Positions 1-15,000 are shown, counted from the stretch's first letter. The stretch: DNA of 64,000 nt from Chondrosia reniformis (GCA_947172415.1 OX359189.1:6772501-6836500); one strand, 5' to 3'. Program-made: numbers and translations. The notes: a model not told the origin generated them from the letters alone.

Positions 1-60
1 CAAGAACATGTGATAACAGTGGAAGCTGGTTTTCAACTGACCCAGTACCCTCCTGTGACA
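1..60 (+). CDS. CCP exon C0 (partial, window edge)
   Basis: 3' end of a C-type CCP exon of the giant gene. It shows the CDNSGSWFSTDPVPSCD end and a phase 1 donor (a|gtaagt). It shows that the tandem array continues upstream of the window. Confidence 0.85.
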
Positions 61-3000
61 GTAAGTCAACAAAAATATTCATTAAATAAACTTTCTAGTT
101 GTATATAGCCGAGTACGTTGACTTGCAAGACAACCTGTATGTGTACATGGATAAATGTGTTAACTCCTTCCATCAGATTGAAAAGATGAGAGCCAGTTTT
201 CACTCTAAAGGGAACTTAGAAATCAAATTGATGATAATGTTATTTCTACTAATGTGCATTTCACCTGTAAGAGCCTTGCTGTTCTATCTGCAGTAATAAC
301 TTGTCCTGCAAGAAGTTCCCCTTCTAATGGTAATGTTGAGCTAACAGATGATGCTAACTTTGGATCTGTGGCCGTCTACACTTGTGATGAGGGATATGTG
401 TTTACGGATACATCTGTGACTGTTCAAGTGTGTGAAGAGGATTCCGGTGCTTCAACCTCTCCCTATGGAGCTTGGAGTGCTCTGGAACCCGCTTGTCAGA
501 GTGAGTATCAAAGGTTGTGTGTACATAGATTCTTTTCCAAATGTTTATATGAGCCTTATAAGACTGAGTTTCAATGAAGTGTACAATGCTGGAAAGGTCT
601 ATGTTATAGGGGTCCTAATTAATGGAAGATGCTGTACTGTTTGACTTCTGGTCTCTAGCCATGAGTTAGGTAGAATGTTGCTCTACTATCTCTTTTACAG
701 TTGTGGACTGTAGAACTCCTCCTAATGTAGTCAATGGAGCATTAAATATTAGGCTTGTCGCTACTACCTTTCAGGAGACAGCTACATACACTTGTAACAG
801 TGGATATACTGCTCAGGGTGAGCAACGAACTCGAACTTGTCTGGCAAATGGTCAGTGGAGCGAGAGTGACTTGGTCTGTAGAGGTGAGTCCCATAGCTGT
901 GTTCATTATGATGAGAAGGTAGCCTGGTGAGAATGTGTCTTATTGGCAATCATAGCACACTAATGGAGAGATTCTCTATATATATACTCACCCTACAGCC
1001 AACACCTGTCCATTGCCTGCTGAGATTGACCATGGAGGTTTCTCCATTCTGAACAATGAGCTTAATGGCCAGTTATTGTATTTCTGTGAGACTGGGTATA
1101 GACTTTCCACTACTGATTCAACAAGAACATGTGATGATAGTGGAAGCTGGTTTTCAACTGACCCAGTACCCACCTGTGACAGTAAGTCAACAAAAATAAT
1201 CATTAAATAAAATTTCTAGTCGTAGCCGAGTAAGTTGACTTGCAAGACAGTCTGTATGTGTACATGGATAAATGTGTTAACTCCTTCCATCAGATTGAAA
1301 AGATGAGAGCCAGTTTCCGTTCTAAAGGGAACTTAGAAACCTAAATGATGAGAATGTTTATCCTACCAATGTGCATTTCACCTGTAAGAGCCTTGCTGTT
1401 CTATCTGCAGTAATAACTTGTCCTGCAAGAAGTTCCCCTTCTAATGGTAATGTTGAGCTAACAGATGATGCTAACTTTGGATCTGTGGCCATCTACACTT
1501 GTGATGAGGGATATGAGTTTACGGATACATCTGTGACTGTCCAATTGTGCGAAGAGGATTCTGGTGCTTCAACCACTCCGTTTGGAGACTGGAGTGCTTC
1601 AGAACCCACTTGTCAGAGTAAGTGTCAAGGGTTGCATGCACATAGATTCTTTTCCAAATGCATATGAGCCTTATAAGACTGAGTTTCAATGAAGTGTAGA
1701 ATGTTGGAAAGGGTCTGTGTTATATAAGGGTCTCAATTAATGAAAGATACTGTTTGACTGCTGCCCTCTAGCCATGAGTTAGGTAGAATGTTACTCTACT
1801 GTCTCTTTTACAGTTGTGGACTGTGGAACTGCTCCTGGTGTAGTCAATGGAGCAATAGTTCCTTCTAGGTTGACCACCTTTGGACAGACAACAACGTACA
1901 TTTGTAATAGTGGATACACTGCTCAGGGTGTGGTACGAACTCGAACTTGTCTGGCAAATGGGCAGTGGAGCGAAAGTGACTTGGTCTGTGAAGGTGAGTC
2001 CTATGGTTGGGTCCATTAGGATAAGAAGGTATTCTGGTGAGAATGTGTCTTAATGGAGAGATTTTCTACTCGCTCTGCAGCCGTAGTCTGTGATTTGCCT
2101 GGTGAAATTGACCATGGAGGTTTCTCAATTCTGAACAATGAGTTTAATGGCCAGTTATTGTATTTCTGTGAGACAGGGTATAGACTTTCCACTGCTGATT
2201 CAACAAGAACATGTGATGATAGTGGAAGCTGGTTTTCAACTGACCCAGTACCCACCTGTGATAGTAAGTCAGAAATATTATTCATTAAATACATATCCTA
2301 GTCATAGCCGAGTAAGTTGACTTGCAAGACAGTCTGAATGTGGACACGGATAAATGTGTTGACTCCTGCCATCAGAAACGATGAGAGCCAGTTTCCGTTC
2401 TAAAGGGAACTTAGAAACCTAAATGATGATAATGTTTATCCTTCTAATGTGCATTTCACCTGTAAGAGCCTTGCGTTCTATCTGCAGTAATAACTTGTCC
2501 TGCAAGAAGTTCCCCTTCTAATGGTAATGTTGAGCTAACAGATGATGCTAACTTTGGATCTGTGGCCGTCTACACTTGTGATGAGGGATATGTGTTTACG
2601 GATACATCTGTGACTGTTCAAGTGTGTGAAGAGGATTCCGGTGCTGCAACAGCTCCTTTTGGAGCTTGGAGTGCTCTGGAACCCGCTTGTCAAAGTGAGT
2701 ATCAAAGGTTGGGTATGCATAGATTCTTTTCCAAAGGTTTATATGAGCCTTATAAGACTGAGTTTCAATGAAGTGTACAATGCTGGAAAGGTCTATGTTA
2801 TAGGGGTCCTAATTAATGGAAGATGCTGTACTGTTTGACTTCTGGTCTCTAGCCATGAGTTAGGTAGAATGTTGCTCTACTATCTCTTTTACAGTTGTGG
2901 ACTGTAGAACTCCTCCTAATGTAGTCAATGGAGCATTAAATATTAGGCTTGTCGCTACTACCTTTCAGGAGACAGCTACATACACTTGTAACAGTGGATA

Positions 3001-6000
3001 TACTGCTCAGGGTGAGCAACGAACTCGAACTTGTCTGGCAAATGGTCAGTGGAGCGAGAGTGACTTGGTCTGTAGAGGTGAGTCCCATGGCTGTGTTCAT
3101 TAGAATGAGAAGGTAGCCTGGTGAGAATGTGTCTTATTGGCAATCATAGCACACTAATGGAGAGATTCTCTATATATATACTCACCCTACAGCCAACACC
3201 TGTCCATTGCCTGCTGAGATTGACCATGGAGGTTTCTCCATTCTGAACAATGAGCTTAATGGCCAGTTATTGTATTTCTGTGAGACTGGGTATAGACTTT
3301 CCACTACTGATTCAACAAGAACATGTGATGATAGTGGAAGCTGGTTTTCAACTGACCCAGTACCCACCTGTGACAGTAAGTCAACAAAAATAATCATTAA
3401 ATATAATTTCTAGTCATAGCCGAGTAAGTTGACTGGCAAGACAGTCTGTATGTGTACATGGATAAATGTGTTAACTCCTTCCATCAGATTGAAAAGATAA
3501 GAGTCAGTTTCCATTCTAAAGGGAACTTAGAAATCTAAATGATTATAATGTTTATTCTACCAATGTACATTTCACCTGTAAGAGCCTTGCTGTTCTATCT
3601 GCAGTAATAACTTGTCCTGCAAGAAGTTCCCCTTCTAATGGTAATGTTGAGCTAACAGATGATGCTAACTTTGGATCTGTGGCCGTCTACACTTGTGATG
3701 AGGGATATGTGTTTACGGATACATCTGTGACTGTCCAAGTGTGCGAAGAGGATTCCGGTGCATCAACGACTCCCTTTGGAGACTGGAGTGCTTCAGAACC
3801 CACATGTCAGAGTGAGTGTCAAGGGTTGCATGTACATAGATTCTTTTCCAAATGTATATATGAGCCTTATAAGACTGAGTTTCAATGAAGTGTAGAATGT
3901 CGGAAAGGGTCTGTGTTATATAAGGGTCTCAATTAATGAAAGATACTGTTTGACTGCTGCCCTCTAGCCATGAGTTAGGTAGAATGTTACTCTACTGTCT
4001 CTTTTACAGTTGTGGACTGTGGAACTGCTCCTGGTGTAGTCAATGGAGCAATAGTTCCTTCTAGGTTGACCACCTTTGGACAGACAGCAACGTACATTTG
4101 TAATAGTGGATACACTGCTCAGGGTGTGGTACGAACTCGAACTTGTCTGGCAAATGGGCAGTGGAGCGAAAGTGACTTGGTCTGTGAAGGTGAGTCCTAT
4201 GGCTGGGTCCATTAGGATAAGAAGGTATTCTGGTGAGAATGTGTCTTAATGGAGAGATTTTCTACTTGCTCTGCAGCCGTAGTCTGTGATTTGCCTGGTG
4301 AGATTGACCATGGAGGTTTCTCAATTCTGAACAATGAGTTTAATGGCGAGTTATTGTATTTCTGTGAGACAGGGTATAGACCTTCCACTGCTGTAGCAAC
4401 AAGAACATGTGATGATAGTGGAAACTGGTTTTCAACTGACCCAGTACCCACCTGTGACAGTAAGTCAACAAAAATATTCATTGAATAAAATTTCTAGTCG
4501 TAGCCAAGTAAGTTGACTGGCAAGACAGTCTGTATGTGTACATGGATAAATGTGTTAACTCCTTCCATCAGATTGAAAGATGAGAGCCAGTTTCCGTTCT
4601 AAAGGGAACTTAGAAATCTAAATGATGATAAAGTTTATCCTACCAATGTGCATTTCACCTGTAAGAGCCTTGCTGTTCTATTTGCAGTAATAACTTGTCC
4701 TGCAAGAAGTTCCCCTTCTAATGGTAATGTTGAGCTAACAGATGATGCTAACTTTGGATCTGTGGCCGTCTACACTTGTGATGAGGGATATGTGTTTACG
4801 GATACATCTGTGACTGTTCAAGTGTGTGAAGAGGATTCCGGTGCTGCAACAGCTCCTTTTGGAGCTTGGAGTGCTCTGGAACCCGCTTGTCAGAGTGAGT
4901 ATCAAAGGTTGTGTATGCATAGATTCTTTTCCAAAGGTTTATATGAGCCTTATAAGACTGAGTTTCAATGAAGTGTACAATGCTGGAAAGGTCTATGTTA
5001 TAGGGGTCCTAATTAATGGAAGATGCTGTACTGTTTGACTTCTGGTCTCTAGCCATGAGTTAGGTAGAATGTTGCTCTACTATCTCTTTTACAGTTGTGG
5101 ACTGTAGAACTCCTCCTAATGTAGTCAATGGAGCGTTAAATATTAGGCTTGTCGCTACTACCTTTCAGGAGACAGCTACATACACTTGTAACAGTGGATA
5201 TACTGCTCAGGGTGAGCAACGAACTCGAACTTGTCTGGCAAATGGTCAGTGGAGCGAGAGTGACTTGGTCTGTAGAGGTGAGTCCCATAGCTGTGTTCAT
5301 TATGATGAGAAGGTAGCCTGGTGAGAATGTGTCTTATTGGCAATCATAGCACACTAATGGAGAGATTCTCTATATATATACTCACCCTACAGCCAACACC
5401 TGTCCATTGCCCACTGAGATTGACCATGGAGGTTTCTCCATTCTGAACAATGAGCTTAATGGCCAGTTATTGTATTTCTGTGAGACTGGGTATAGACTTT
5501 CCACTACTGATTCAACAAGAACATGTGATGATAGTGGAAGCTGGTTTTCAACTGACCCAGTACCCATCTGTGACAGTAAGTCAACAAAAATAATCATTAA
5601 ATAAAATTTAATGATTATGCATTTCACCTGTAAGAGCCTTGCTGTTCTATCTGCAGTAATAACTTGTCCTGCAAGAAGTTCCCCTTCTAATGGTAATGTT
5701 GAGCTAACAGATGATGCCAACTTTGGATCTGTGGCCGTCTACACTTGTGATGAGGGATATGTGTTTACGGATACATCTGTGACTGTTCAAGTGTGCGAAG
5801 AGGATTCCGGTGCTGCAACAGCTCCTTTTGGAGCTTGGAGTGCTCTGGAACCCGCTTGTCAGAGTGAGTATCAAAAGTTGTGTGTACATAGATTCTTTTC
5901 CAAATGTTTATGTGAGCCTTATAAGACTGAGTTTCAATGAAGTGTAGAATGCTGGAAAGGTCTATGTTATAGGGGTCCTAATTAATGGAAGATGCTGTAC

Positions 6001-9000
6001 TGTTTGACTTCTGGTCTCTAGCCATGAGTTAGGTAGAATGTTACTCTACTGTCTCTTTTACAGTTGTGGACTGTGGAACTGCTCCTGGTGTAGTCAATGG
6101 AATGATTAGTAGTATTGTCGGTACCACATTTGAGGAGACAGTCACGTACACTTGTGATAATGGATACACTGCTGAGGGTGTACTACAACGTCGAACTTGT
6201 CTGGCAAATGGTCAGTGGAGCGAGAGTGACTTGGTCTGTAGAGGTGAGTCCCATGGCTGTGTTCATTAGGATGAGAAGGTAGCCTGGTGAGAATGTGTCT
6301 TATTGGCAATCATAGCACACTAATGGAGAGATTCTCTATATATATACTCACCCTACAGCCAACACCTGTCCATTGCCTGCTGAGATTGACCATGGAGGTT
6401 TCTCCATTCTGAACAATGAGCTTAATGGCCAGTTATTGTATTTCTGTGAGAGTGGGTATAGACTTTCCACTACTGATTCAACAAGAACATGTGATGATAG
6501 TGGAAGCTGGTTTTCAACTGACCCAGTACCCACCTGTGACAGTAAGTCAACAAAAATATTCATTTAATAAAATTTCTAGTCATAGCCGAGTAAGTTGACT
6601 TGCAAGACAGTCTGAATGTGGACACGGATAAATGTGTTGACTCCTGCCATCAGAAACGATGAGAGCCAGTTTCCGTTCTAAAGGGAACTTAGAAACCTAA
6701 ATGATGATAATGTTATTTCTACTAATGTGCATTTCACCTGTAAGAGCCTTGCGTTCTATCTGCAGTAATAACTTGTCCTGCAAGAAGTTCCCCTTCTAAT
6801 GGTAATGTTGAGCTAACAGACGATGCTAACTTTGGATCTGTGGCCGTCTACACTTGTGATGAGGGATATGTGTTTATGGATACATCTGTGACTGTTCAAG
6901 TGTGTGAAGAGGATTCCGGTGCTGCAACAGCTCCTTTTGGAGCTTGGAGTGCTCTGGAACCCGCTTGTCAGAGTGAGTATCAAAGGTTGGGTATGCATAG
7001 ATTCTTTTCCAAAGGTTTATATGAGCCTTATAAGACTGAGTTTCAATGAAGTGTACAATGCTGGAAAGGTCTATGTTATAGGGGTCCTAATTAATGGAAG
7101 ATGCTGTACTGTTTGACTTCTGGTCTCTAGCCATGAGTTAGGTAGAATGTTGCTCTACTATCTCTTTTACAGTTGTGGACTGTAGAACTCCTCCTAATGT
7201 AGTCAATGGAGCGTTAAATATTAGGTTTGTCGCTACTACGTTTCAGGAGACAGCTACATACACTTGTAACAGTGGATATACTGCTCAGGGTGAGCAACGA
7301 ACTCGAACTTGTCTGGCAAATGGTCAGTGGAGCGAGAGTGACTTGGTCTGTAGAGGTGAGTCCCATAGCTGTGTTCATTATGATGAGAAGGTAGCCTGGT
7401 GAGAATGTGTCTTATTGGCAATCATAGCACACTAATGGAGAGATTCTCTATATATATACTCACCCTACAGCCAACACCTGTCCATTGCCCACTGAGATTG
7501 ACCATGGAGGTTTCTCCATTCTGAACAATGAGCTTAATGGCCAGTTATTGTATTTCTGTGAGACTGGGTATAGACTTTCCACTACTGATTCAACAAGAAC
7601 ATGTGATGATAGTGGAAGCTGGTTTTCAACTGACCCAGTACCCACCTGTGACAGTAAGTCAACAAAAATATTCATTAAATAAAATTTCTAGTCGTAGCCA
7701 AGTAAGTTGACTGGCAAGACAGTCTGAATGTGTACATGGATAAATGTGTTAACTCCTTCCATCAGATTGAAAGATGAGAGCCAGTTTCCGTTCTAAAGGG
7801 AACTTAGAAACCTAAATGATGAGAATGTTTATCCTACCAATGTGCATTTCACCTGTAAGAGCCTTGCTGTTCTATCTGCAGTAATAACTTGTCCTGCAAG
7901 AAGTTCCCCTTCTAATGGTAATGTTGAGCTAACAGATGATGCTAACTTTGGATCTGTGGCCGTCTACACTTGTGATGAGGGATATGAGTTTACGGATACA
8001 TCTGTGACTGTCCAATTGTGTGAAGAGGATTCCGGTGCTTCAACCACTCCGTTTGGAGACTGGAGTGCTTCAGAACCCACTTGTCAGAGTAAGTGTCAAG
8101 GGTTGCATGCACATAGATTCTTTTCCAAATGTATATGAGCCTTATAAGACTGAGTTTCAATGAAGTGTAGAATGCTGGAAAGGGTCTGTGTTATATAAGG
8201 GTCTCAATTAATGAAAGATACTGTTTGACTGCTGCCCTCTAGCCATGAGTTAGGTAGAATGTTACTCTACTGTCTCTTTTACAGTTGTGGACTGTGGAAC
8301 TGCTCCTGGTGTAGTCAATGGAGCAATAGTTCCTTCTAGGTTGACCACCTTTGGACAGACAACAACGTACATTTGTAATAGTGGATACACTGCTCAGGGT
8401 GTGGTACGAACTCGAACTTGTCTGGCAAATGGGCAGTGGAGCGAAAGTGACTTGGTCTGTGAAGGTGAGTCCTATGGTTGGGTCCATTAGGATAAGAATG
8501 TAGTCTGGTGAGAATGTGTCTTAATGGAGAGATTTTCTACTCGCTCTGCAGCCGTAGTCTGTGATTTGCCTGGTGAAATTGACCATGGAGGTTTCTCAAT
8601 TCTGAGCAATGAGTTTAATGGCGAGTTATTGTATTTCTGTGAGACCGGGTATAGGCTGTCCACTGCTGTAGCAACAAGAACATGTGATGATAATGGAAGC
8701 TGGTTTTCAACTGACCCAGTACCCACCTGTGACAGTAAGTCAACAAAAATAATCATTAAATAAAATTTCTAGTCGTAGCCGAGTAAGTTGACTGGCAAGA
8801 CAGTCTGAATGTGGACACGGATAAATGTGTTGACTCCTGCCATCAGAAACGATGAGAGCCAGTTTCCATTCTAAAGGGAACTTAGAAATCTAAATGATGA
8901 TAAAGTTTATCCTACCAATGTACATTTCACCTGTAAGAGCCTTGCTGTTCTATCTGCAGTAATAACTTGTCCTGCAAGAAGTTCCCCTTCTAATGGTAAT

Positions 9001-12000
9001 GTTGAGCTAACAGATGATGCTAACTTTGGATCTGTGGCCGTCTACACTTGTGATGAGGGATATGTGTTTACGGATACATCTGTGACTGTCCAAGTGTGCG
9101 AAGAGGATTCCGGTGCTTCAACGACTCCTTTTGGAGACTGGAGTGCTTCAGAACCCATATGTCAGAGTGAGTGTCAAGGGTTGCATGTACATAGATTCTT
9201 TTCCAAATGTATATATGAGCCTTATAAGACTGAGTTTCAATGAAGTGTAGAATGCCGGAAAGGGTCTGTGTTATATAAGGGTCTCAATTAATAAAAGATA
9301 CTGTTTGACTGCTGCCCTCTAGCCATGAGTTAGGTAGAATGTTACTCTACTGTCTCTTTTACAGTTGTGGACTGTGGAACTGCTCCTGGTGTAGTCAATG
9401 GAACAATAGTTCCTTCTAGGTTGACCACCTTTGGACAGACAACAACGTACATTTGTAATAGTGGATACACTGCTCAGGGTGTGGTACGAACTCGAACTTG
9501 TCTGGCAAATGGGCAGTGGAGCGAAAGTGACTTGGTCTGTGAAGGTGAGTCCTATGGCTGGGTCCATTAGGATAAGAAGGTATTCTGGTGAGAATGTGTC
9601 TTAATGGAGAGATTTTCTACTCGCTCTGCAGCCGTAGTCTGTGATTTGCCTGGTGAAATTGACCATGGAGGTTTCTCCATTCTGAACAATGAGCTTAATG
9701 GCCAGTTATTGTATTTCTGTGAAACTGGGTATAGACTTTCCACTACTGATTCAACAAGAACATGTGATGATAGTGGAAGCTGGTTTTCAACTGACCCAGT
9801 ACCCACCTGTGACAGTAAGTCAACAAAAATAATCATTAAATAAAATTTCTAGTCGTAGCCGAGTAAGTTGACTGGCAAGACAGTCTGAATGTGGACAGGG
9901 ATAAGTGGGTTGACTCCTGCCATCAGAAACGATGAGAGCCAGTTTCTGTTCTAAAGGGAACTTAGAAACCTAAATGATGAGAATGTTTATCCTACCAATG
10001 TGCATTTCACCTGTAAGAGCCTTGCTGTTCTGTCTGCAGTAATAACTTGTCCTGCAAGAAGTTCCCCTTCTAATGGTAATGTTGAGCTAACAGATGATGC
10101 TAACTTTGGATCTGTGGCCGTCTACACTTGTGATGAGGGATATGTGTTTACGGATACATCTGTGACTGTCCAATTGTGTGAAGAGGATTCCGGTGCTTCA
10201 ACCACTCCGTTTGGAGACTGGAGTGCTTCAGAACCCACTTGTCAGAGTAAGTGTCAAGGGTTGCATGCACATAGATTCTTTTCCAAATGCATATGAGCCT
10301 TATAAGACTGAGTTTCAATGAAGTGTAGAATGTTGGAAAGGGTCTGTGTTATATAAGGGTCTCAATTAATGAAAGATACTGTTTGACTGCTGCCCTCTAG
10401 CCATGAGTTAGGTAGAATGTTACTCTACTGTCTCTTTTACAGTTGTGGACTGTGGAACTGCTCCTGGTGTAGTCAATGGAGCAATAGTTCCTTCTAGGTT
10501 GACCACCTTTGGACAGACAACAACGTACATTTGTAATAGTGGATACACTGCTCAGGGTGTGGTACGAACTCGAACTTGTCTGGCAAATGGGCAGTGGAGC
10601 GAAAGTGACTTGGTCTGTGAAGGTGAGTCCTATGGCTGGGTCCATTAGGATAAGAATGTAGTCTGGTGTGAGAATGTGTCTTAATGGAGAGATTTTCTAC
10701 TCGCTCTGCAGCCGTAGTCTGTGATTTGCCTGGTGAGATTGACCATGGAGGTTTCTCAATTCTGAGCAATGAGTTAAATGGCCAGTTATTGTATTTCTGT
10801 GAGACAGGGTATAGACTTTCCACTGCTGTAGCAACAAGAATATGTGATGCTGATGGAGACTGGTTTTCAACTGGCTCAGTACCCACCTGTGATAGTAAGT
10901 CAACAAAACTATTCATTAAATACATATCCTCGTCATAGCCGAGTAAGTTGACTTGCAAGACAGTCTGAATGTGGACACGGATAAATGTGTTGACTCCTGC
11001 CATCAGAAACGATGAGAGCCAGTTTCCGTTCTAAAGGGAACTTAGAAATCTAAATGATGATAAAGTTTATCCTACCAATGTGCATTTCACCTGTAAGAGC
11101 CTTGCTGTTCTATCTGCAGTAATAACTTGTCCTGCAAGAGGTTCCCCTTCTAATGGTAATGTTGAGCTAACAGATGATGCTAACTTTGGATCTGTGGCCG
11201 TCTACACTTGTGAGGAGGGATATGTGTTTACGGATACATCTGTGACTGTCCAATTGTGCGAAGAAGATTCCAGTGCTTCAACCTCTCCCTATGGAGCTTG
11301 GAGTGCTCTGGAACCCGCTTGTCAGAGTGAGTATCAAAGGTTGTGTATGCATAGATTCTTTTCCAAAGGTTTATATGAGCCTTATAAGACTGAGTTTCAA
11401 TGAAGTGTACAATGCTGGAAAGGTCTATGTTATAGGGGTCCTAATTAATGGAAGATGCTGTACTGTTTGACTTCTGGTCTCTAGCCATGAGTTAGGTAGA
11501 ATGTTGCTCTACTATCTCTTTTACAGTTGTGGACTGTAGAACTCCTCCAGGTGTAGTCAATGGAATGATTAGTAGTACTGTCGGTACCACCTTTGGACAG
11601 ACAACCACATACACCTGTAATAGTGGATACACTGCTCAGGGTGTGCTACAAAGTCGAACCTGTCTGGCAACTGGGCAGTGGAGCGAGAGTGATTTGGTCT
11701 GTAAAGGTGAGTCCCAAGTCCATTAGTATAAGAAGGTAGCCTGGTGAGAATGTGTCTTTATGAGAGATTCTCTACTCACTCTGCAGCCGTAGACTGTGAT
11801 TTACCTAGTGAGATTGACCATGGAGGTTTCTCCATTCTGAACAATGAGTTTGGTGGCCAGTTATTGTATTTCTGTGAGACCGGGTATAGGCTGTCCACTG
11901 CTGCAGCAACAAGAACATGTGATGCTAGCGAGAGCTGGGTTCCATCTGGCTCAGCACCCACCTGTGACAGTAAGTCAACAAAATTGTTCATTAAATAAAT

Positions 12001-15000
12001 ATCCAATTCATAGTGGAGTAAGTTGAAGGAACTTTGAAACCTAAATGATGATAATTATATATTATCCTAGCAATGTTCAGTGCACCTGTAAGAGGCTGGC
12101 TGTTTTCTATCTGCAGTAATAACTTGTCCAGCAAGAAGTCCCCCTTCAAATGGTAATCTTAATATTGAGCTAACAGATGAAGCCAACTTTGGATCCGTGG
12201 CCGTCTACACTTGTGAAGAGGGATATGAATTTGTTGGAGGATCTGTGACTGTCCAAGTGTGCGAGGAGGATCCCAGTGCTACAGTGGCTCCCTTTGGAGA
12301 TTGGAGTGCCGCAGAACCAAATTGTCAGAGTGAGTGTCAAAGGGTTTATGTGCATAGAATCTTTTATATGAGCCCTTAGTTTCAATTAAATGTACAATGC
12401 TATGTTATTGGGGTCTTAAAGGAAGATGCAGTTTGACTGCTGCTCTCTAGCCATGAGTAAGGTAGATTGGTCGTAATGTCATGTTGTATAAAATGGGGTC
12501 ATATGTATTTTATTCCTGACTAAACAGCTATATTTACGTAACTATCATATATAGACATATTTTAATTCAATTTATTCGAATTAATATAAATCTATTATTA
12601 TGAGTTTGTTATTTCTTTGCAGAGGTTAGTTGTGGCATGCCTCCAAATCTACAAAATGGACAGTTTAGTAGCAATGACAATCTCTTTGGGGATGTGGCAA
12701 GCTACACTTGTGATGGAGGATACAGAATGTTTGGAGAGACATCCACAAGGAACTGTCTGGCTATAGGACACTGGAGTGAAATTGATATAGTTTGTGTTTG
12801 TAAGTTTACCATGACCCACGTACATATGTAAATAACTTACATTATGTTTAATATAATATTTGTACATAATAATTTGGAGTGGCGAGGTGATTGTATTTGC
12901 GAATGAGTTTTATATAAGTATTGATAAGTATAGGATATTCCTTTAGACATAATTTTTCAATAAGTCCATTAAGTCTCAATGTAAACATTATTTTACAGTG
13001 TCACCCACTTAATAGGCCACAGTTGGTTTTCTGTTATTTTGGCATATTATCAAATTTGGCTTCTTAACCATTTTGCAAAATATGGTCAATAAAGGCTCTG
13101 ATTGCTTCTATAGCAACTTATCCATAGGAAACGATGGAAACAGTATACATGTAGGTACAATAAAGTGGCTCTACGGGAAAGCGATAGTGTTAACGCAAGA
13201 AACGAAAGGTGTTTTCAATGTAAATGAAAACATGTTCGAATACCCATATCGATAAAAACGTTATAATGAGAATCTATATATATGGCATAGGCACATTAAG
13301 CAGTTTGGTATATTAAGTGGCATAATATTAAGTGGATGGCACTGTACTTGTATATTGATCATTAAATGGATGCAACTTTAAATTTTCAATATTTCAGTAA
13401 TTGACTGTGAATCCCCAACAAGTATTATCAATGGAGGTGTAACTATCAATGATGATGCAACTACGTACCTCAGCACAATTACCTACTTCTGTGATATTGG
13501 ATTCACCTTGAGTGGTGATTCTGATAAGACATGTATAAATGGCAACTGGGGAGATGGATTAGTTCCAACCTGCATAAGTAAGTTTTACACAAACAGATAG
13601 AGTGAATAATTCTTGAATTGTATATGTTATATATGATATTACACAAAATATTCATAGTAAGTTGTTTTTCACATATCATTGTATAAATCAGATACGTATA
13701 TAGAAAACTATAAACCACTTTGTGTGTCAATAAAGCAAATTTTTCTTATATCGGCAACACTTAATGTACATATGATATTAACCTATGTAATTGCAGTAAG
13801 CAATTGTGGCATACCTGATGGTATTGCAGTTGGATCAGGGTCTGTTACGTATAGTGGAACTACGTTTGGGGAGATAGCTGACTACAGATGTGATTCAGGT
13901 TATGTTATATCAGGTGATTCTATCAGAAGATGTCAGGTAGACAGTTCCTGGAGTGGAACTACACCGTCTTGTATCCTACAAAGTAAGATAGTAAATTTGA
14001 TATGATTACACTCAGCATACAATTACTGTAGTGATATTGGATTTTGTGAATATTTTGTACTTTTAGTACATGGATACATTCTAACTGTTTTCTGCATTCA
14101 TATACACTTAAATAGGTGTAGTAGAAGCAGTCTCATTAGACTGTGGTTCTCCTCCAACTGTTGGCAACGCTACAGCAGATATCAGTAGAGGCACTACAGT
14201 TCATAGTATTGTGTCCTATGCTTGTCTGGAAGGTTTCCAATTAGTTGGTAACAATTTTGTGCAATGTACTCCAAGTGAAGAATGGAAAGGAACAGATACA
14301 ATTGGTTGCCAAAGTAAGGCTTATATCCAACATTCCAATGTATATATATTATCAACTTATATATTATGATAATGGCATGTAATATTTCTATAGCTGTTGA
14401 TTGTGGTTTCCCTGGAAACATTCTTAATGGAGCTGTTGATATATCAAGAGGTACAGAGTTTGGCTCGACAGCTTTGTATTCCTGTGATCCAGGTTTTCAG
14501 ATGATGGGAATGAATTCACTAACTTGTCTAGCAAATGGAAAGTGGAATAGAATTTCTCCTACCTGTCTTGGTAAGTGGAAAAATCAGAAAAATGGAAGGT
14601 ACTGCTAAAAATGGCTGAAAGTGTGGGAAAATAGTAGCCATAATAATAAATGCACAATGCCATGTACCCCTGTAAATATGTCTATATACATATAATGGAC
14701 AATTATTATACTTGCAGATGAAGTACAAAAATATAATCTTTTCAAATATTTTACTAATTTATTAACAGAAATTGATTGTGGAATTTTAGCTGGTATTAGC
14801 AATGGATTTATTGATGACATTCAGGGTACTTCCTACCAGTCTACAGTAACATATACCTGTGATAAAGGATATATCTTGAGTGGAAATAACCAAAGAACAT
14901 GTGGCTTCAATGGCTCCTGGAGCGGAACTGAGCCATCTTGCAACAGTAAGAATTCCACTGCTGAATGTAAACCTTAAGATAAATAATCCTTTGATCACCT

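Noticed and set aside
988..11003. Repeated open frames of 60-170 codons on the minus strand of the CCP array
   Set aside because: They mirror the real CCP exons on the other strand and recur only because the units are duplicated. They show no domain.
294..12329. Regularly spaced repeats as a CRISPR array
   Set aside because: Units are about 1.1 kb with introns and CCP coding exons. The DNA is eukaryotic.
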